64,000 bases of DNA from an uncultured Lachnospiraceae bacterium (GTDB lineage: Bacteria > Bacillota > Clostridia > Lachnospirales > Lachnospiraceae): positions 1-64,000 of the forward strand of contig CANSUS010000008.1 in assembly GCA_947650155.1 (NCBI GenBank). Direction: 5' to 3'. Of this stretch, positions 52,480 through 61,114 are shown one piece after another; position 1 is the stretch's first letter; every line of letters begins with the position of its first letter. The position numbers were made by a program, and so were the translations under genes. The notes beneath the pieces are model-generated. The model was not told the DNA's origin. It ran no database searches and was given only the letters and a program-made list of their open reading frames with translations.

Positions 52480-53322
52480 TTAACGACACCGTTTCATCTT
52501 AGAAGGAGGCACATGATACTTCTTTTTAAACAGCTTGCTGAAATGATATACGTCGTCATATCCCACCTTCGCTGCCACCTCCTGTATACTCGTGTATTCT
52601 CCGCTTTCCAGAAGTTCTTTTGCGCGTTCCAGCCGGATATCGATCAGAAAACGAATCGGCGTATCCCCCGTCTCGCTCTTAAAGATTTTAGAAATGTAAA
52701 AAGGGCTTAAATACATATTTTCCGCAATCTGATCCAAAGATATCTTTTCCGCATAGTGATCCTCAAAGTAACTTACAATCTGTTCCACCACATACTTTCT
52801 TCCGACTGATTCAAACTCATAGCCTTTCTTTTGCTTCAAAGGTGCTGTCTGCTCCCTGATAATCAGCAAAATCATCTGTACCAGATAAGCACGGAGCATA
52901 AAATAGCGCCCCTGCCGGAGTATTTCCTTTTCCGCTTCCATACTGGAGGCAATACGGAAAAGCTTCTGTCTGAATTCCCCCGCCGTATGAAGCACCGCAT
53001 CATCCAGAATTTCAAAATGATTCGGCTCCATTCCCTGAAACAGCACATCCGTAAAACCCACAAAAAATTCTACTGTAGGTTTTCCGTTTCCGTCCGTAAG
53101 CGCCTGATGATACACTCCCGGATTGAAAATAAGCAGATCCCCTTCTTCTACCGGATAAATCTTATCATCAATCCGATACCTGCCCTTTCCCGACAAAATA
53201 AAAGCCATTTCAATATGGTCATGACTGTGGTAATTCTTTTCATCGCAAAGCCGCGTCCCCTTCCACGTAAACAGAAACGTAGGATTCAATTCTTCCGTAA
53301 GGATCTCTTTTTTATCTATCAT
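52480..53322 (-). CDS. AraC-family transcriptional regulator
   Basis: 280 aa. The N-terminal cupin (about 15-140) has the His-rich motif KNYHSHDHIEMAFILSGKG. The C-terminal double helix-turn-helix (about 180-280) includes ISLDQIAENMYLSPFYISKIFK and IQEVAAKVGYDDVYHFSKLF. AGGGAG lies before the ATG. It reads in the same direction as the downstream 88-aa and CPBP genes (36 bp), so it may be part of their transcript. The ligand is unknown. Confidence 0.9.
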   Translation of the reverse strand: MIDKKEILTEELNPTFLFTWKGTRLCDEKNYHSHDHIEMAFILSGKGRYRIDDKIYPVEEGDLLIFNPGVYHQALTDGNGKPTVEFFVGFTDVLFQGMEPNHFEILDDAVLHTAGEFRQKLFRIASSMEAEKEILRQGRYFMLRAYLVQMILLIIREQTAPLKQKKGYEFESVGRKYVVEQIVSYFEDHYAEKISLDQIAENMYLSPFYISKIFKSETGDTPIRFLIDIRLERAKELLESGEYTSIQEVAAKVGYDDVYHFSKLFKKKYHVPPSKMKRCR

Positions 53323-53380
53323 AATATTTTACTCCCTTTCCTATTGTACTAGAATTAAATTGAAAAGTAAAATACAAAAT

Positions 53381-53403
53381 GGCAGGTTCTAAACGAACCT
53401 GCC
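53381..53403 (-). terminator. opp operon terminator with the stop codon in its loop
   Basis: GGCAGGTTC-GTTTA-GAACCTGCC on the minus strand, followed by ATTTTGTATTTT. The TAG of the 68-aa gene is at the loop edge. Confidence 0.75.
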
Positions 53404-53595
53404 AAAAAATAGCCAAATTACAAATACAAAAAATCCAATCACCAGCAAAAGCGCCGGGACAAACACGATAAAGGCCGCTATAATCATTGCCGGACGGTCC
53501 CTTTTTTCAAGTTCCACATCCTCCATGCGTTCCTCAAAATCTTCTTCTGCTTTTTCTACATCCAGTACGCGTTTTACCTTTTTGTTCAAAAACAT
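53389..53595 (-). CDS. 68-aa single-pass membrane protein at the end of opp
   Basis: A charged N-terminal half (VEKAEEDFEERMEDVELEKR) precedes one membrane segment (about 37-64, MIIAAFIVFVPALLLVIGFF). GGGAG is 7 bases before the ATG. It starts 49 bp after oppF and ends inside the terminator, so it is the last gene of the operon. I do not recognise a family; a role in assembling or regulating the transporter is possible. Confidence 0.65.
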   Translation of the reverse strand: MFLNKKVKRVLDVEKAEEDFEERMEDVELEKRDRPAMIIAAFIVFVPALLLVIGFFVFVIWLFFGRFV

Positions 53596-53644
53596 ATTGT
53601 CTCTCCCGCTGCTTCTTCTGGTTTCTGTTTCTGTATGCCGGATC

Positions 53645-54652
53645 TTATTTTTCCAATGGATAATGGCATGCTACCATGTGATTGTTCCCCATGTCTCTCA
53701 TGACGGGTACTTCCTTTTTACACTTCTCCTGACACTGATAGCATCTTGTATGGAATTTACATCCTGTAGGCGGATTGACCGGACTCGGGATGTCCCCTTC
53801 CAATAAAATCCTCTCCCGCTTCTTATCATCCAGATCGGTAGTCGGAATGGCGGAAAGCAGCGCTTTCGTATAAGGATGCAGCGTTCTTTCAAACAACTCT
53901 TCCGTAGTGGACAGCTCAACCAGATTTCCCAAATACATGACACCGATTCTGTCGCTGATGTATTTTACTACGCTGAGATCATGGGTAATAAACAAATAGG
54001 TCAGATGCTCCTGCTCTTTTAAATCGGACAGCAGGTTAAGAATCTGTGACTGAATGGAAACGTCCAGTGCAGAAACCGCCTCGTCACAGACTACAAATCT
54101 GGGCTTTAGGGCAAGGCTTCTTGCAATACCGATTCTCTGACGCTGACCGCCGGAAAACTGATGGGGATAACGGCTGAACATATACGTATCCAGTCCGCAT
54201 TTCTTCATAACGTCCATCACATAATCCCTGAGTTCAGTATCCCCTCTTTTGTATAATCCATGCGCCGTCAGACCTTCTCCGATGATCTGGCCTGCCGTCA
54301 TTCTCGGATTTAAGGAAGAATAGGGGTCCTGAAAAATAAGCTGCATTTCTTTTCTGAATTCACGAAGCTTATTTGCCGGCTGCTCTTTTAAATTGACCAT
54401 TTCACCGTCTTTCTCAAAGAGAATCTCTCCATGTGTCTGCGGATAGAGCTGTAAGATCGTTCTTCCAAATGTGGACTTACCGCACCCCGACTCTCCTACT
54501 AGACCTAAGGTTTCTCCTTCATAAATATCCAGTGAAATTCCGTCGTTTGCTTTTACATATTTTTGTTCCTCTCGGAAACTCTGCTTTTTTATCGGAAAAT
54601 ACTGTTTTACATCTCGGATGCTAAGCAGTACCTTTTTCTTTTCAGTCTGCAT
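53645..54652 (-). CDS. oppF: Oligopeptide ABC transporter ATPase OppF
   Basis: 335 aa. Walker A is GESGCGKST, signature FSGGQRQRIGIARSLAL, Walker B VVCDEAVSALD, and switch histidine FITHDLSVV. The C-terminal Opp/Dpp regulatory region has four Cys (GCKFHTRCYQCQEKC and later VACH), as in relatives carrying an Fe-S cluster. The ATG at 54652 follows GGAGGA at 4 bases and overlaps the end of oppD by 11 bp. The frame is open further upstream inside oppD. Confidence 0.92.
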   Translation of the reverse strand: MQTEKKKVLLSIRDVKQYFPIKKQSFREEQKYVKANDGISLDIYEGETLGLVGESGCGKSTFGRTILQLYPQTHGEILFEKDGEMVNLKEQPANKLREFRKEMQLIFQDPYSSLNPRMTAGQIIGEGLTAHGLYKRGDTELRDYVMDVMKKCGLDTYMFSRYPHQFSGGQRQRIGIARSLALKPRFVVCDEAVSALDVSIQSQILNLLSDLKEQEHLTYLFITHDLSVVKYISDRIGVMYLGNLVELSTTEELFERTLHPYTKALLSAIPTTDLDDKKRERILLEGDIPSPVNPPTGCKFHTRCYQCQEKCKKEVPVMRDMGNNHMVACHYPLEK

Positions 54653-55661
54653 TTTCTCCTCCATTCCGAAGGGATGTTTCCTTCCTGATCGCTTTTTCGG
54701 CATAAAAGCATCTTACCTGATGATTTTCTTCTACCGTAAGAAGCTCCGGTTCCTCTTCCATACACTTCTTTGTGCAGTATTTGCAACGCGGCGCAAACTT
54801 GCAGCCTTTCGGCAGATATAACGGGTTGGGCACTGCTCCTTCAATCGGATCAAGACGCACTCCTTTTGGCGTATCCAGTCTCGGTATCGAAATCATCAAT
54901 CCTTCTGTATAGGGATGTGAAAAAACGCCGTCTGTAAAGATCGTCTTTGCATCCGCCATCTCTACGACCTGTCCGCAGTACATAACGGCTACTTTATCCG
55001 CCATTTCATTGATAACGCCCAGATCATGTGTAATAAAAAGAATCGAAGTGCCAAGCTTATCCTTCATATCATTCATAAGCTTTAAGATCTGTGCCTGAAT
55101 CGTAACGTCAAGTGCGGTAGTAGGTTCATCCGCAATCAAAAGCTTGGGCTTACATGCAAGCGCCATTGCAATCATCACACGCTGGCGCATACCGCCGGAA
55201 AGCTGAAACGGATACTGCTTTGCCACTCTCTCCGGATTCGGAATCTTTACTTCCGCCAGCATACGAACTGCTTCCGCAGCCGCCTGCTTCTTACTCATAT
55301 TCTGATGGATACGAAATACTTCACCAATCTGCTTTTCTATTGTAAAAACAGGATTCAAAGAAGTCATAGGCTCCTGAAAAATCACAGAAATCTCATTTCC
55401 CCGGATCGCATACATCTCCTTTTCCGAACAGTTCACTACATCTTTACCATTAAAAGTAATTCTGCCGCTCTCTATATAACCATTACCGTCAAGAAGTTTT
55501 AAAATACTCATGGCAGAAACACTCTTTCCGCTGCCGCTTTCTCCTACGATCCCCAGGGTCTCGCCTTCCTCTAAAGAATAAGTGACATCATTAACTGCTT
55601 TTACCACACCGCGTTTTGTATTAAAAAATGTCCGCAAATGTTCTACTTCCAGTAAACTCAT
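54642..55661 (-). CDS. oppD: Oligopeptide ABC transporter ATPase OppD
   Basis: 339 aa. Walker A is GESGSGKSV, signature [15 protein letters not shown], Walker [13 protein letters not shown], switch histidine FITHDLGV. The C-terminal Cys cluster ([14 protein letters not shown], then VRC) matches the Opp family. It starts 8 bp after the oppC stop. It pairs with OppF to power the OppB-OppC channel. Confidence 0.93.
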   Translation of the reverse strand: MSLLEVEHLRTFFNTKRGVVKAVNDVTYSLEEGETLGIVGESGSGKSVSAMSILKLLDGNGYIESGRITFNGKDVVNCSEKEMYAIRGNEISVIFQEPMTSLNPVFTIEKQIGEVFRIHQNMSKKQAAAEAVRMLAEVKIPNPERVAKQYPFQLSGGMRQRVMIAMALACKPKLLIADEPTTALDVTIQAQILKLMNDMKDKLGTSILFITHDLGVINEMADKVAVMYCGQVVEMADAKTIFTDGVFSHPYTEGLMISIPRLDTPKGVRLDPIEGAVPNPLYLPKGCKFAPRCKYCTKKCMEEEPELLTVEENHQVRCFYAEKAIRKETSLRNGGENAD

Positions 55662-55669
55662 ATGCCTCC

Positions 55670-57457
55670 CTACCTTTCTTTGGATTTTGGATCAATGGCA
55701 TCACGAAGACCATCTCCAATACAGTTGATGCTGATCGTACTGACCGCCAGCACCAATGACGGGAATACCCAGCGCCACCAGTACTCTTTTATTACCGTTG
55801 CGCTTCTCGCGCTGTTTAACATATTTCCCCACGTAGCGTTAGGCTCGGTAACACCGAAGCCGATAAAGGACAACGAAGACTCGGTCAGCATACAGGTTGC
55901 AAAATCCAATGTTGCATTTACGATAATAACCGTTATGACATTCGGAAGAATGTGTCGGAAAATAATGCCCCACTCCTTTACGCCCAGCGCCTTTGCCGCC
56001 GTAACAAACTCCTGCTCTCTTTCCGCCAGCACACTGCCCCGCACCAGCCTTGCAATGCCCGGCCAGGAAAGCAGTCCCAAAATAACCATAATCATAATGA
56101 TCCTTTGTGTTTCTGATATACTGTTCCCAATGATTGCCGATAAGATAATGGCAAACGGCAAAAACGGCAGGGAAGAGACGATCTCTGTCAGACGCATCAT
56201 GATATTGTCTACTTTTCCGCCCTTATAACCGGATACACCGCCTACAATAACGCCAATAATTGTGGAAATAATAACCGCAATTGCACCGACTGTCATTGTC
56301 ATACGTCCGCCCTTTAAAAGACGTCTGAACACATCCCGTCCGAAATCATCGGTTCCCATCAGGTATCCGTCAAGTCCCCAGCTATAAGTCTTATCGCTCT
56401 CTCCTATGGCGTAGGAACCGTAATAACCGGCACTGATCGATTTTACAGGTTCACCGATCGATGGCGCATGCGCCTGACCAAAGGTATTATCTCCCCATGC
56501 AGCAACAGAACCGTCATCCAAAATAACGACATAATGGAAACGTCCGCCTTCAATTACCTTTACATGTCCCTGAATTTCTTCCGGGATATCACAGCTTCCT
56601 TTCAGATTATTGCCCCATGCATAAACATGACCGTCATCCGTAACCACCGCAACACTCTCGTCCGACATGGCAATATCTACTGCGTGCCCCTGAACCCCTT
56701 CCGGGATATTCGCATAAGCCGTCGTCTTTTTCGTAAGAGGCACGACTTCCCCGTCATTGGTAAGCGCGATTACAATATCGTTATTGGCATCAAACGCTTT
56801 GATGTTTCCCTGAACCCCTTCCGGGAATCTGATATCAACCAGATAGCTGTTTCCCCAGCTATAAAGCCTTCCCTTATCTGTCAGTGCAAGAGAGAACTGA
56901 TATCCTGCATAAACTTCCACAGGCGTTTCGCCCATACGCATTTCCACAGGAATAGAACTAAGGCCCATACGGTCGTTTCCCCAGGTAATCACCTCGTTAT
57001 CTTCATTGATCGCGACAATGTGATCAAGTCCCGCCGATACCTGTATCAGTTTTCCCATATCTTTCGGAAGTTTTTTCAATTTATCCGTGGGAAAATTTCC
57101 CCATTCATACACATTTCCCTTCTCATCAATCCCTACGGAAAAAGTGCTGCCGATACTCAGCTGTTTTGCATTGCCGGCAAGACTTCCCGGCACTTTGAGC
57201 ATACCAAAGCCCGGCGCAACATTTGCCTGTGTTACATCCTGATAATACATATCGATCGGCAGAAAAACCGGTAAAATAACGCAGCAGAGAAAGATGAGTA
57301 AAAAGCAGCAGACACCTGCCATTGCAATCTTATCCCCTACAAAGCTTCTGAACACCATCTGCATTGGGGTAAGTACTGCTTCCTGCTCTTCCGTCATGCC
57401 GCCGACCAGCATTTTCTGCGCCGCTTTTCCCATAGTGGATTTTTTGTTTTTCTTCAT
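55670..57457 (-). CDS. oppC: OppC permease with an RCC1-like beta-propeller insertion
   Basis: 595 aa, twice the usual OppC length. TM1 is at about 45-67. Residues about 95-363 then hold seven repeats of roughly 40 residues with the RCC1 signature: GNVYEWGN (Trp119), NEVITWGND (159), GRLYSWGNS (201), a degenerate one (GEVVPLTKK, about 236-244), GHVYAWGNN (281), GSVAAWGDN (321) and KTYSWGLD (360). The permease resumes with LMGTDDFGRDVFRRLLKGGR and the EAA loop EFVTAAKALGVKEWGIIFRH (483-502), then four to five membrane segments. By OppC topology the propeller lies outside the membrane. Its function is unknown; it may bind a ligand, the OppA lipoprotein or cell wall. Confidence 0.92.
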   Translation of the reverse strand: MKKNKKSTMGKAAQKMLVGGMTEEQEAVLTPMQMVFRSFVGDKIAMAGVCCFLLIFLCCVILPVFLPIDMYYQDVTQANVAPGFGMLKVPGSLAGNAKQLSIGSTFSVGIDEKGNVYEWGNFPTDKLKKLPKDMGKLIQVSAGLDHIVAINEDNEVITWGNDRMGLSSIPVEMRMGETPVEVYAGYQFSLALTDKGRLYSWGNSYLVDIRFPEGVQGNIKAFDANNDIVIALTNDGEVVPLTKKTTAYANIPEGVQGHAVDIAMSDESVAVVTDDGHVYAWGNNLKGSCDIPEEIQGHVKVIEGGRFHYVVILDDGSVAAWGDNTFGQAHAPSIGEPVKSISAGYYGSYAIGESDKTYSWGLDGYLMGTDDFGRDVFRRLLKGGRMTMTVGAIAVIISTIIGVIVGGVSGYKGGKVDNIMMRLTEIVSSLPFLPFAIILSAIIGNSISETQRIIMIMVILGLLSWPGIARLVRGSVLAEREQEFVTAAKALGVKEWGIIFRHILPNVITVIIVNATLDFATCMLTESSLSFIGFGVTEPNATWGNMLNSARSATVIKEYWWRWVFPSLVLAVSTISINCIGDGLRDAIDPKSKER

Positions 57458-57475
57458 ATTTTTCCACGCCTTTCT

Positions 57476-58459
57476 CTAGTTTTCAAGCTTGACTCTTGGA
57501 TCGACCAAAGTATAAGCAATATCCATCAGTACATTTCCTGCCAGCGACAATATGACATAAAACATCTGCATTGCAAGCACAACAGAAAAATCCCTCTGGT
57601 TTAATCCTGTGATCATCATCTTTCCAAGGCCGTCCCACAGGAAAATAGATTCAATAACAACGGAACCACCAAACAAACCGATCAGCCACCATGTTGTTAC
57701 TGTTACGATCGGTATCAGCGCATTACGGAACGCATGCACATAAACGACCACTTTTTCTTTTAAGCCCTTGGAACGGGCAGTTCTTATATAGTCCATCCGG
57801 AGCGCATCGATCATGGAAGCTCTTACGTAACGGGTGATGCTTCCGATTCCTCCGACAGACATGACAAGTACCGGCAGCATCATATGCCTTGCCGTATCCA
57901 GAAATGCCTCAAACCCTGTTCCATTAAATCCCGCAGTCTTCACACCGCTGATAGGAAAGATCGGAAACCGAATCGCAAATGCATAGATGGCAAGTAACGC
58001 AATGACAAAACCAGGTACACTATATCCGATAATCGTTACAACCTGTACTATTTTATCAAACACACCATTCTTTTTTACCGCCGTAGTAATGCCAAGCGGT
58101 ACCGCAATTAAAAATACTAAAATCATGGAAAAAATATTCAATAGAACCGTATTACGCATAGGCACGCCGATCACGTCCTTTACCGGTCTTCTGTACTCTG
58201 TGGAGTACCCGAAATCACCGCGTAACATATTCGTAATCCATTTTACATACTGAACCGGAACCGGCTGATCCAGCCCCAACATCTTTTTCGTTGCTTCATA
58301 CTGCTGCTGATATACTTCCGGCTTTACATTGTCCTGCATCATCATCCGGACAGGATCACCGGGCAGCGACTTATAGATCGCAAACATCAAAATAGAAATG
58401 ATAAAAAACACAAAAATAATGTAGATTAACCTTTTTAAAAGATACCTTCCTGTACGCAT
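57476..58459 (-). CDS. oppB: Oligopeptide ABC transporter permease OppB
   Basis: 327 aa with six membrane segments. It opens RTGRYLLKRLIYIIFVFFII; FGYSTEYRRPVKDVI is the first loop and YIRTARSKGLKEKVVVYVHA the EAA motif. It ends in LVDPRVKLEN, a common OppB/DppB ending. The frame opens 24 bases earlier, but GGAGG is 10 bases before the ATG at 58459. It starts 18 bp before oppC. Normal size, unlike OppC. Confidence 0.93.
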   Translation of the reverse strand: MRTGRYLLKRLIYIIFVFFIISILMFAIYKSLPGDPVRMMMQDNVKPEVYQQQYEATKKMLGLDQPVPVQYVKWITNMLRGDFGYSTEYRRPVKDVIGVPMRNTVLLNIFSMILVFLIAVPLGITTAVKKNGVFDKIVQVVTIIGYSVPGFVIALLAIYAFAIRFPIFPISGVKTAGFNGTGFEAFLDTARHMMLPVLVMSVGGIGSITRYVRASMIDALRMDYIRTARSKGLKEKVVVYVHAFRNALIPIVTVTTWWLIGLFGGSVVIESIFLWDGLGKMMITGLNQRDFSVVLAMQMFYVILSLAGNVLMDIAYTLVDPRVKLEN

Positions 58460-58500
58460 ACCGGGGAGTCCTCCTACCTTCATTCAGGTAACCGGGCAGA

Positions 58501-58522
58501 CCGGATGAAAGATTTCATCCGG
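58501..58522 (-). promoter_or_regulatory. Intercistronic hairpin between oppA and oppB
   Basis: CCGGATGAAA-GA-TTTCATCCGG, a perfect 10-bp stem with no long T-run, 36 bp after the oppA stop. Such hairpins often protect the binding-protein mRNA or lower readthrough so that OppA is made in excess. Confidence 0.65.
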
Positions 58523-58558
58523 CATCTGTCCCAATCCCTTTTTATATCATAACGCTTC

Positions 58559-60514
58559 TTATTCCGTTACCCATGCATAGATCAGAGCTGAGGTCCAATC
58601 CCAGATAGAAGAGGTATCCCATCCCTGCAGTTTATTGCTGTAGAAGTCATGATATTCATCAGAATATAACGGAATATTCGGAAGTTTTTCATTCCATATT
58701 TTCTGATAATTCTGCCATGCTTCAAGCCATGCCGCATCATCATCGCTAGGAATGGATTTTAATGCCCATGCTGCGTCAGCAAGCTCCTGATCCAGAATCC
58801 AGTTATCATTTAAGCTTCCCAGATACATTTCATCCATAGAATAGTAATACCAGGGTGAATGCTGTAAAGAAAATCCTGTAGCAAGGTTATACATATTGTA
58901 GATCGTTTCCCCGTCATGGTTGATCGCTGTAAGCAAAGTAGGGAAGTCCGTGGTTGTAGGTTTCAGTTCCATACCTGCCTCTTTCATCGCTTCCGGAAGC
59001 ATGGTGCTTAAAAGTTCGGATACAGGGTTTCCTTCTGTATTACACCACTGAATCTCAAGCGGTTTTAACTCTCCGTCCACTTCTTTGTAACGAACGCCGT
59101 CGCCGTCTTTATATTCTTCGCCCTCTGCATTTAAATTCCAGCCGTCTGCTGCAAGAACTTCTTTTGCTTTTTCAATATCTTTTTCATACGTATTTAAGTT
59201 CTCGTCAATCCAGTCTTTGGAATCTACGAACTCCCACTGGGAAAGACCGTATTCGCCGTGTACGACTGTCGCATAACCGCCGCTGTACTGTCTCGCAAAT
59301 TCATTTCTGTCTAAGCAGTAAGCGATTGCCTGACGTACGTTTTCAGAATCTGTAGGGAACTGGGAACAGTCAAACTGAATCTTACCATATCCATAACGGA
59401 AATATGTATGCTTCTGTGCTGTTCCTGCATCTACAAGGTCAAGTCCCGCTTCGATAGATTCGCCGCCGCTGATGCCAAACAATAAGTCTACCGTACCTGC
59501 CTGCAGTTCGTTGATCTCTGTATCAGCTGTTACCGTTTTAATGATAACCGTTTTAATCATCGGTTTTACGCCGTCAAAAGTTCCGGCATAATTTTCGTTC
59601 ACTTCAAAGGTTCCCTGTCTGCTGGATGCGTCATAGCTTACAAGCTTGTAAGGTCCGCAGACTACCTGAGGATTATAACGGTATCCTGTATCGGTATTGC
59701 CGATGGTTTCTAACAATAATTCCGTTGTAAATTCTCCTGTGATGGTTGCACCGTCTTCCGTGTCTTCCACATCGCATCCGGGAGCCAGAACCGCAAGCGG
59801 TCTCGGTGTTACAGCCGCATAGGCAAGATCATAGTGATAAGGAAGTTCTTCTGCTGCAATCGTAACAGAGAATGTCATATCATCAATCAGATGCACGCCT
59901 TTTAACGCTTTGGTAGAACCGCTGTTAAAATCAGCCCATCCTTCCAGAGTGGTATAACCTGTTGCCGTATAATTGTCTACACCCATCATTTCTGGTGAAG
60001 ACTCCAGTAAAAGTGCAAATACATAATCTTTTGCCGTTACCGGTGAATCGTCTGACCATACAAGGCCGTCGTTAATTTTGATGGTATAGGTTTTCGTTCC
60101 GTCTTCATTTTCTGCTGTCTGTAAATCCGCTACAACAACCGGATCTGTCTGCCATTCGCCCTCTTTTGTAGTGATAACAGTACCATAGCCATGAAGCAGA
60201 CCGCATACTTTATAATTGGTAGCGCTGTTGTTATAGATCGGATCATAGAAATCCTGCTCCAGATCTGTAGTAGTACCAATAATCAACTGACCTGACGGTG
60301 TCGTAGGTCTTTCCGTAGATGCTGCTTCCGGCGCTGTGCTTTCCGTTTCCGGCGTCTGCGCGTCAGCATCGCCATTGTCAGCCGGCGCTGTGCTTTCTGT
60401 CTGAGGCGCTTCGCTCTCGTTGTTTGTTACCGCACCATTATCATTTCCCCCGCATGCTGTAAGAGACACAAGCATTGCAGAAGCTAAAAGTACGGACAGT
60501 AACTTTTTTTTCAT
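58559..60514 (-). CDS. oppA: Oligopeptide-binding lipoprotein OppA (SBP family 5)
   Basis: 651 aa. The lipoprotein signal MKKKLLSVLLASAMLVSLTACG has lipidation at Cys21. A low-complexity Thr/Glu/Ala/Pro linker (about 25-65, with repeated APETESTAP-like words) leads to the family 5 binding fold (DLEQDFYDPIYNN through GWDTSSIWDW). The WxxDDSPVTAKDYVFAL stretch is typical. GGAGG lies before the ATG. It is the first gene of the opp operon and should deliver peptides to OppBC. Confidence 0.93.
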   Translation of the reverse strand: MKKKLLSVLLASAMLVSLTACGGNDNGAVTNNESEAPQTESTAPADNGDADAQTPETESTAPEAASTERPTTPSGQLIIGTTTDLEQDFYDPIYNNSATNYKVCGLLHGYGTVITTKEGEWQTDPVVVADLQTAENEDGTKTYTIKINDGLVWSDDSPVTAKDYVFALLLESSPEMMGVDNYTATGYTTLEGWADFNSGSTKALKGVHLIDDMTFSVTIAAEELPYHYDLAYAAVTPRPLAVLAPGCDVEDTEDGATITGEFTTELLLETIGNTDTGYRYNPQVVCGPYKLVSYDASSRQGTFEVNENYAGTFDGVKPMIKTVIIKTVTADTEINELQAGTVDLLFGISGGESIEAGLDLVDAGTAQKHTYFRYGYGKIQFDCSQFPTDSENVRQAIAYCLDRNEFARQYSGGYATVVHGEYGLSQWEFVDSKDWIDENLNTYEKDIEKAKEVLAADGWNLNAEGEEYKDGDGVRYKEVDGELKPLEIQWCNTEGNPVSELLSTMLPEAMKEAGMELKPTTTDFPTLLTAINHDGETIYNMYNLATGFSLQHSPWYYYSMDEMYLGSLNDNWILDQELADAAWALKSIPSDDDAAWLEAWQNYQKIWNEKLPNIPLYSDEYHDFYSNKLQGWDTSSIWDWTSALIYAWVTE

Positions 60515-60630
60515 AATTGTTCCTCCTTCTTAAAAATTAGAAATTGTTTATATATAAATACCCATGCGGGCATTCATACCTGATTTAGAAATTCTGCTAA
60601 AAATAACTTTCTGAAAATACATCCTCTAAA

Positions 60631-60682
60631 GAAAAATAAAAAGTGCTACAGACACCCTTTGACACCTTTGCCCGCCGCACTT
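60631..60682 (-). promoter_or_regulatory. Possible attenuator in the opp leader
   Basis: On the minus strand AAGTGC and GCACTT pair across 30 bases that contain a repeated GGTGTC, and TTTATTTTTC follows the stem. It sits between the opp promoter and oppA and could end transcription early. Confidence 0.4.
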
Positions 60683-60718
60683 GACAATATCGTTCTGAGA
60701 AAATCAAGCTCTTTTTTC

Positions 60719-60747
60719 TATTAAATATTTTCTAAAGTCTTTAACAA
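60719..60747 (-). promoter_or_regulatory. Candidate opp promoter
   Basis: Minus strand TTGTTA, 17 bp, TTAATA, about 200 bp before oppA. Moderate match only. Confidence 0.4.
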
Positions 60748-61114
60748 ATTTTCTAGTACATTATTATAAATACAAATAAAAAAAATGTCAACTTAAAATG
60801 GGCATTTAGGACTACATTTATATTTATACTTAATTTTCATTACTTTTCTATCATATATTGCATATATCGTCTGTGTCAATGCATATTATTAATCTTTTTA
60901 AGCCTATTTCTGGCAAAGCGCTGGTGAAAATTTGCAGGGAAGTTAAAAAGTGGGTAAAAAAAAATTTTTTTTCAGGCAGATAACGCTATGAATTTATACA
61001 AAAATATACATGAACCGCACAAGATACTACATTCCTTTTTCCTCCCAAATCCTTATACTGAAACTACAATAACTGCGAATCACAATATACTGAAATCAAA
61101 GGAGGCAGCACGAT

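Larger units (their letters stand above)
60515..61114. other. 600-bp gene-free region between opp and the ABC exporter
   Basis: AT-rich. On the left is the opp leader with a terminator-like hairpin and a promoter. On the right is the exporter leader, where TTGCAG, 17 bp, TAAAAA at about 60930 is a weak promoter candidate. A run of A then T (60957-60971) is bendable. I see no gene with a ribosome binding site. Confidence 0.6.
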
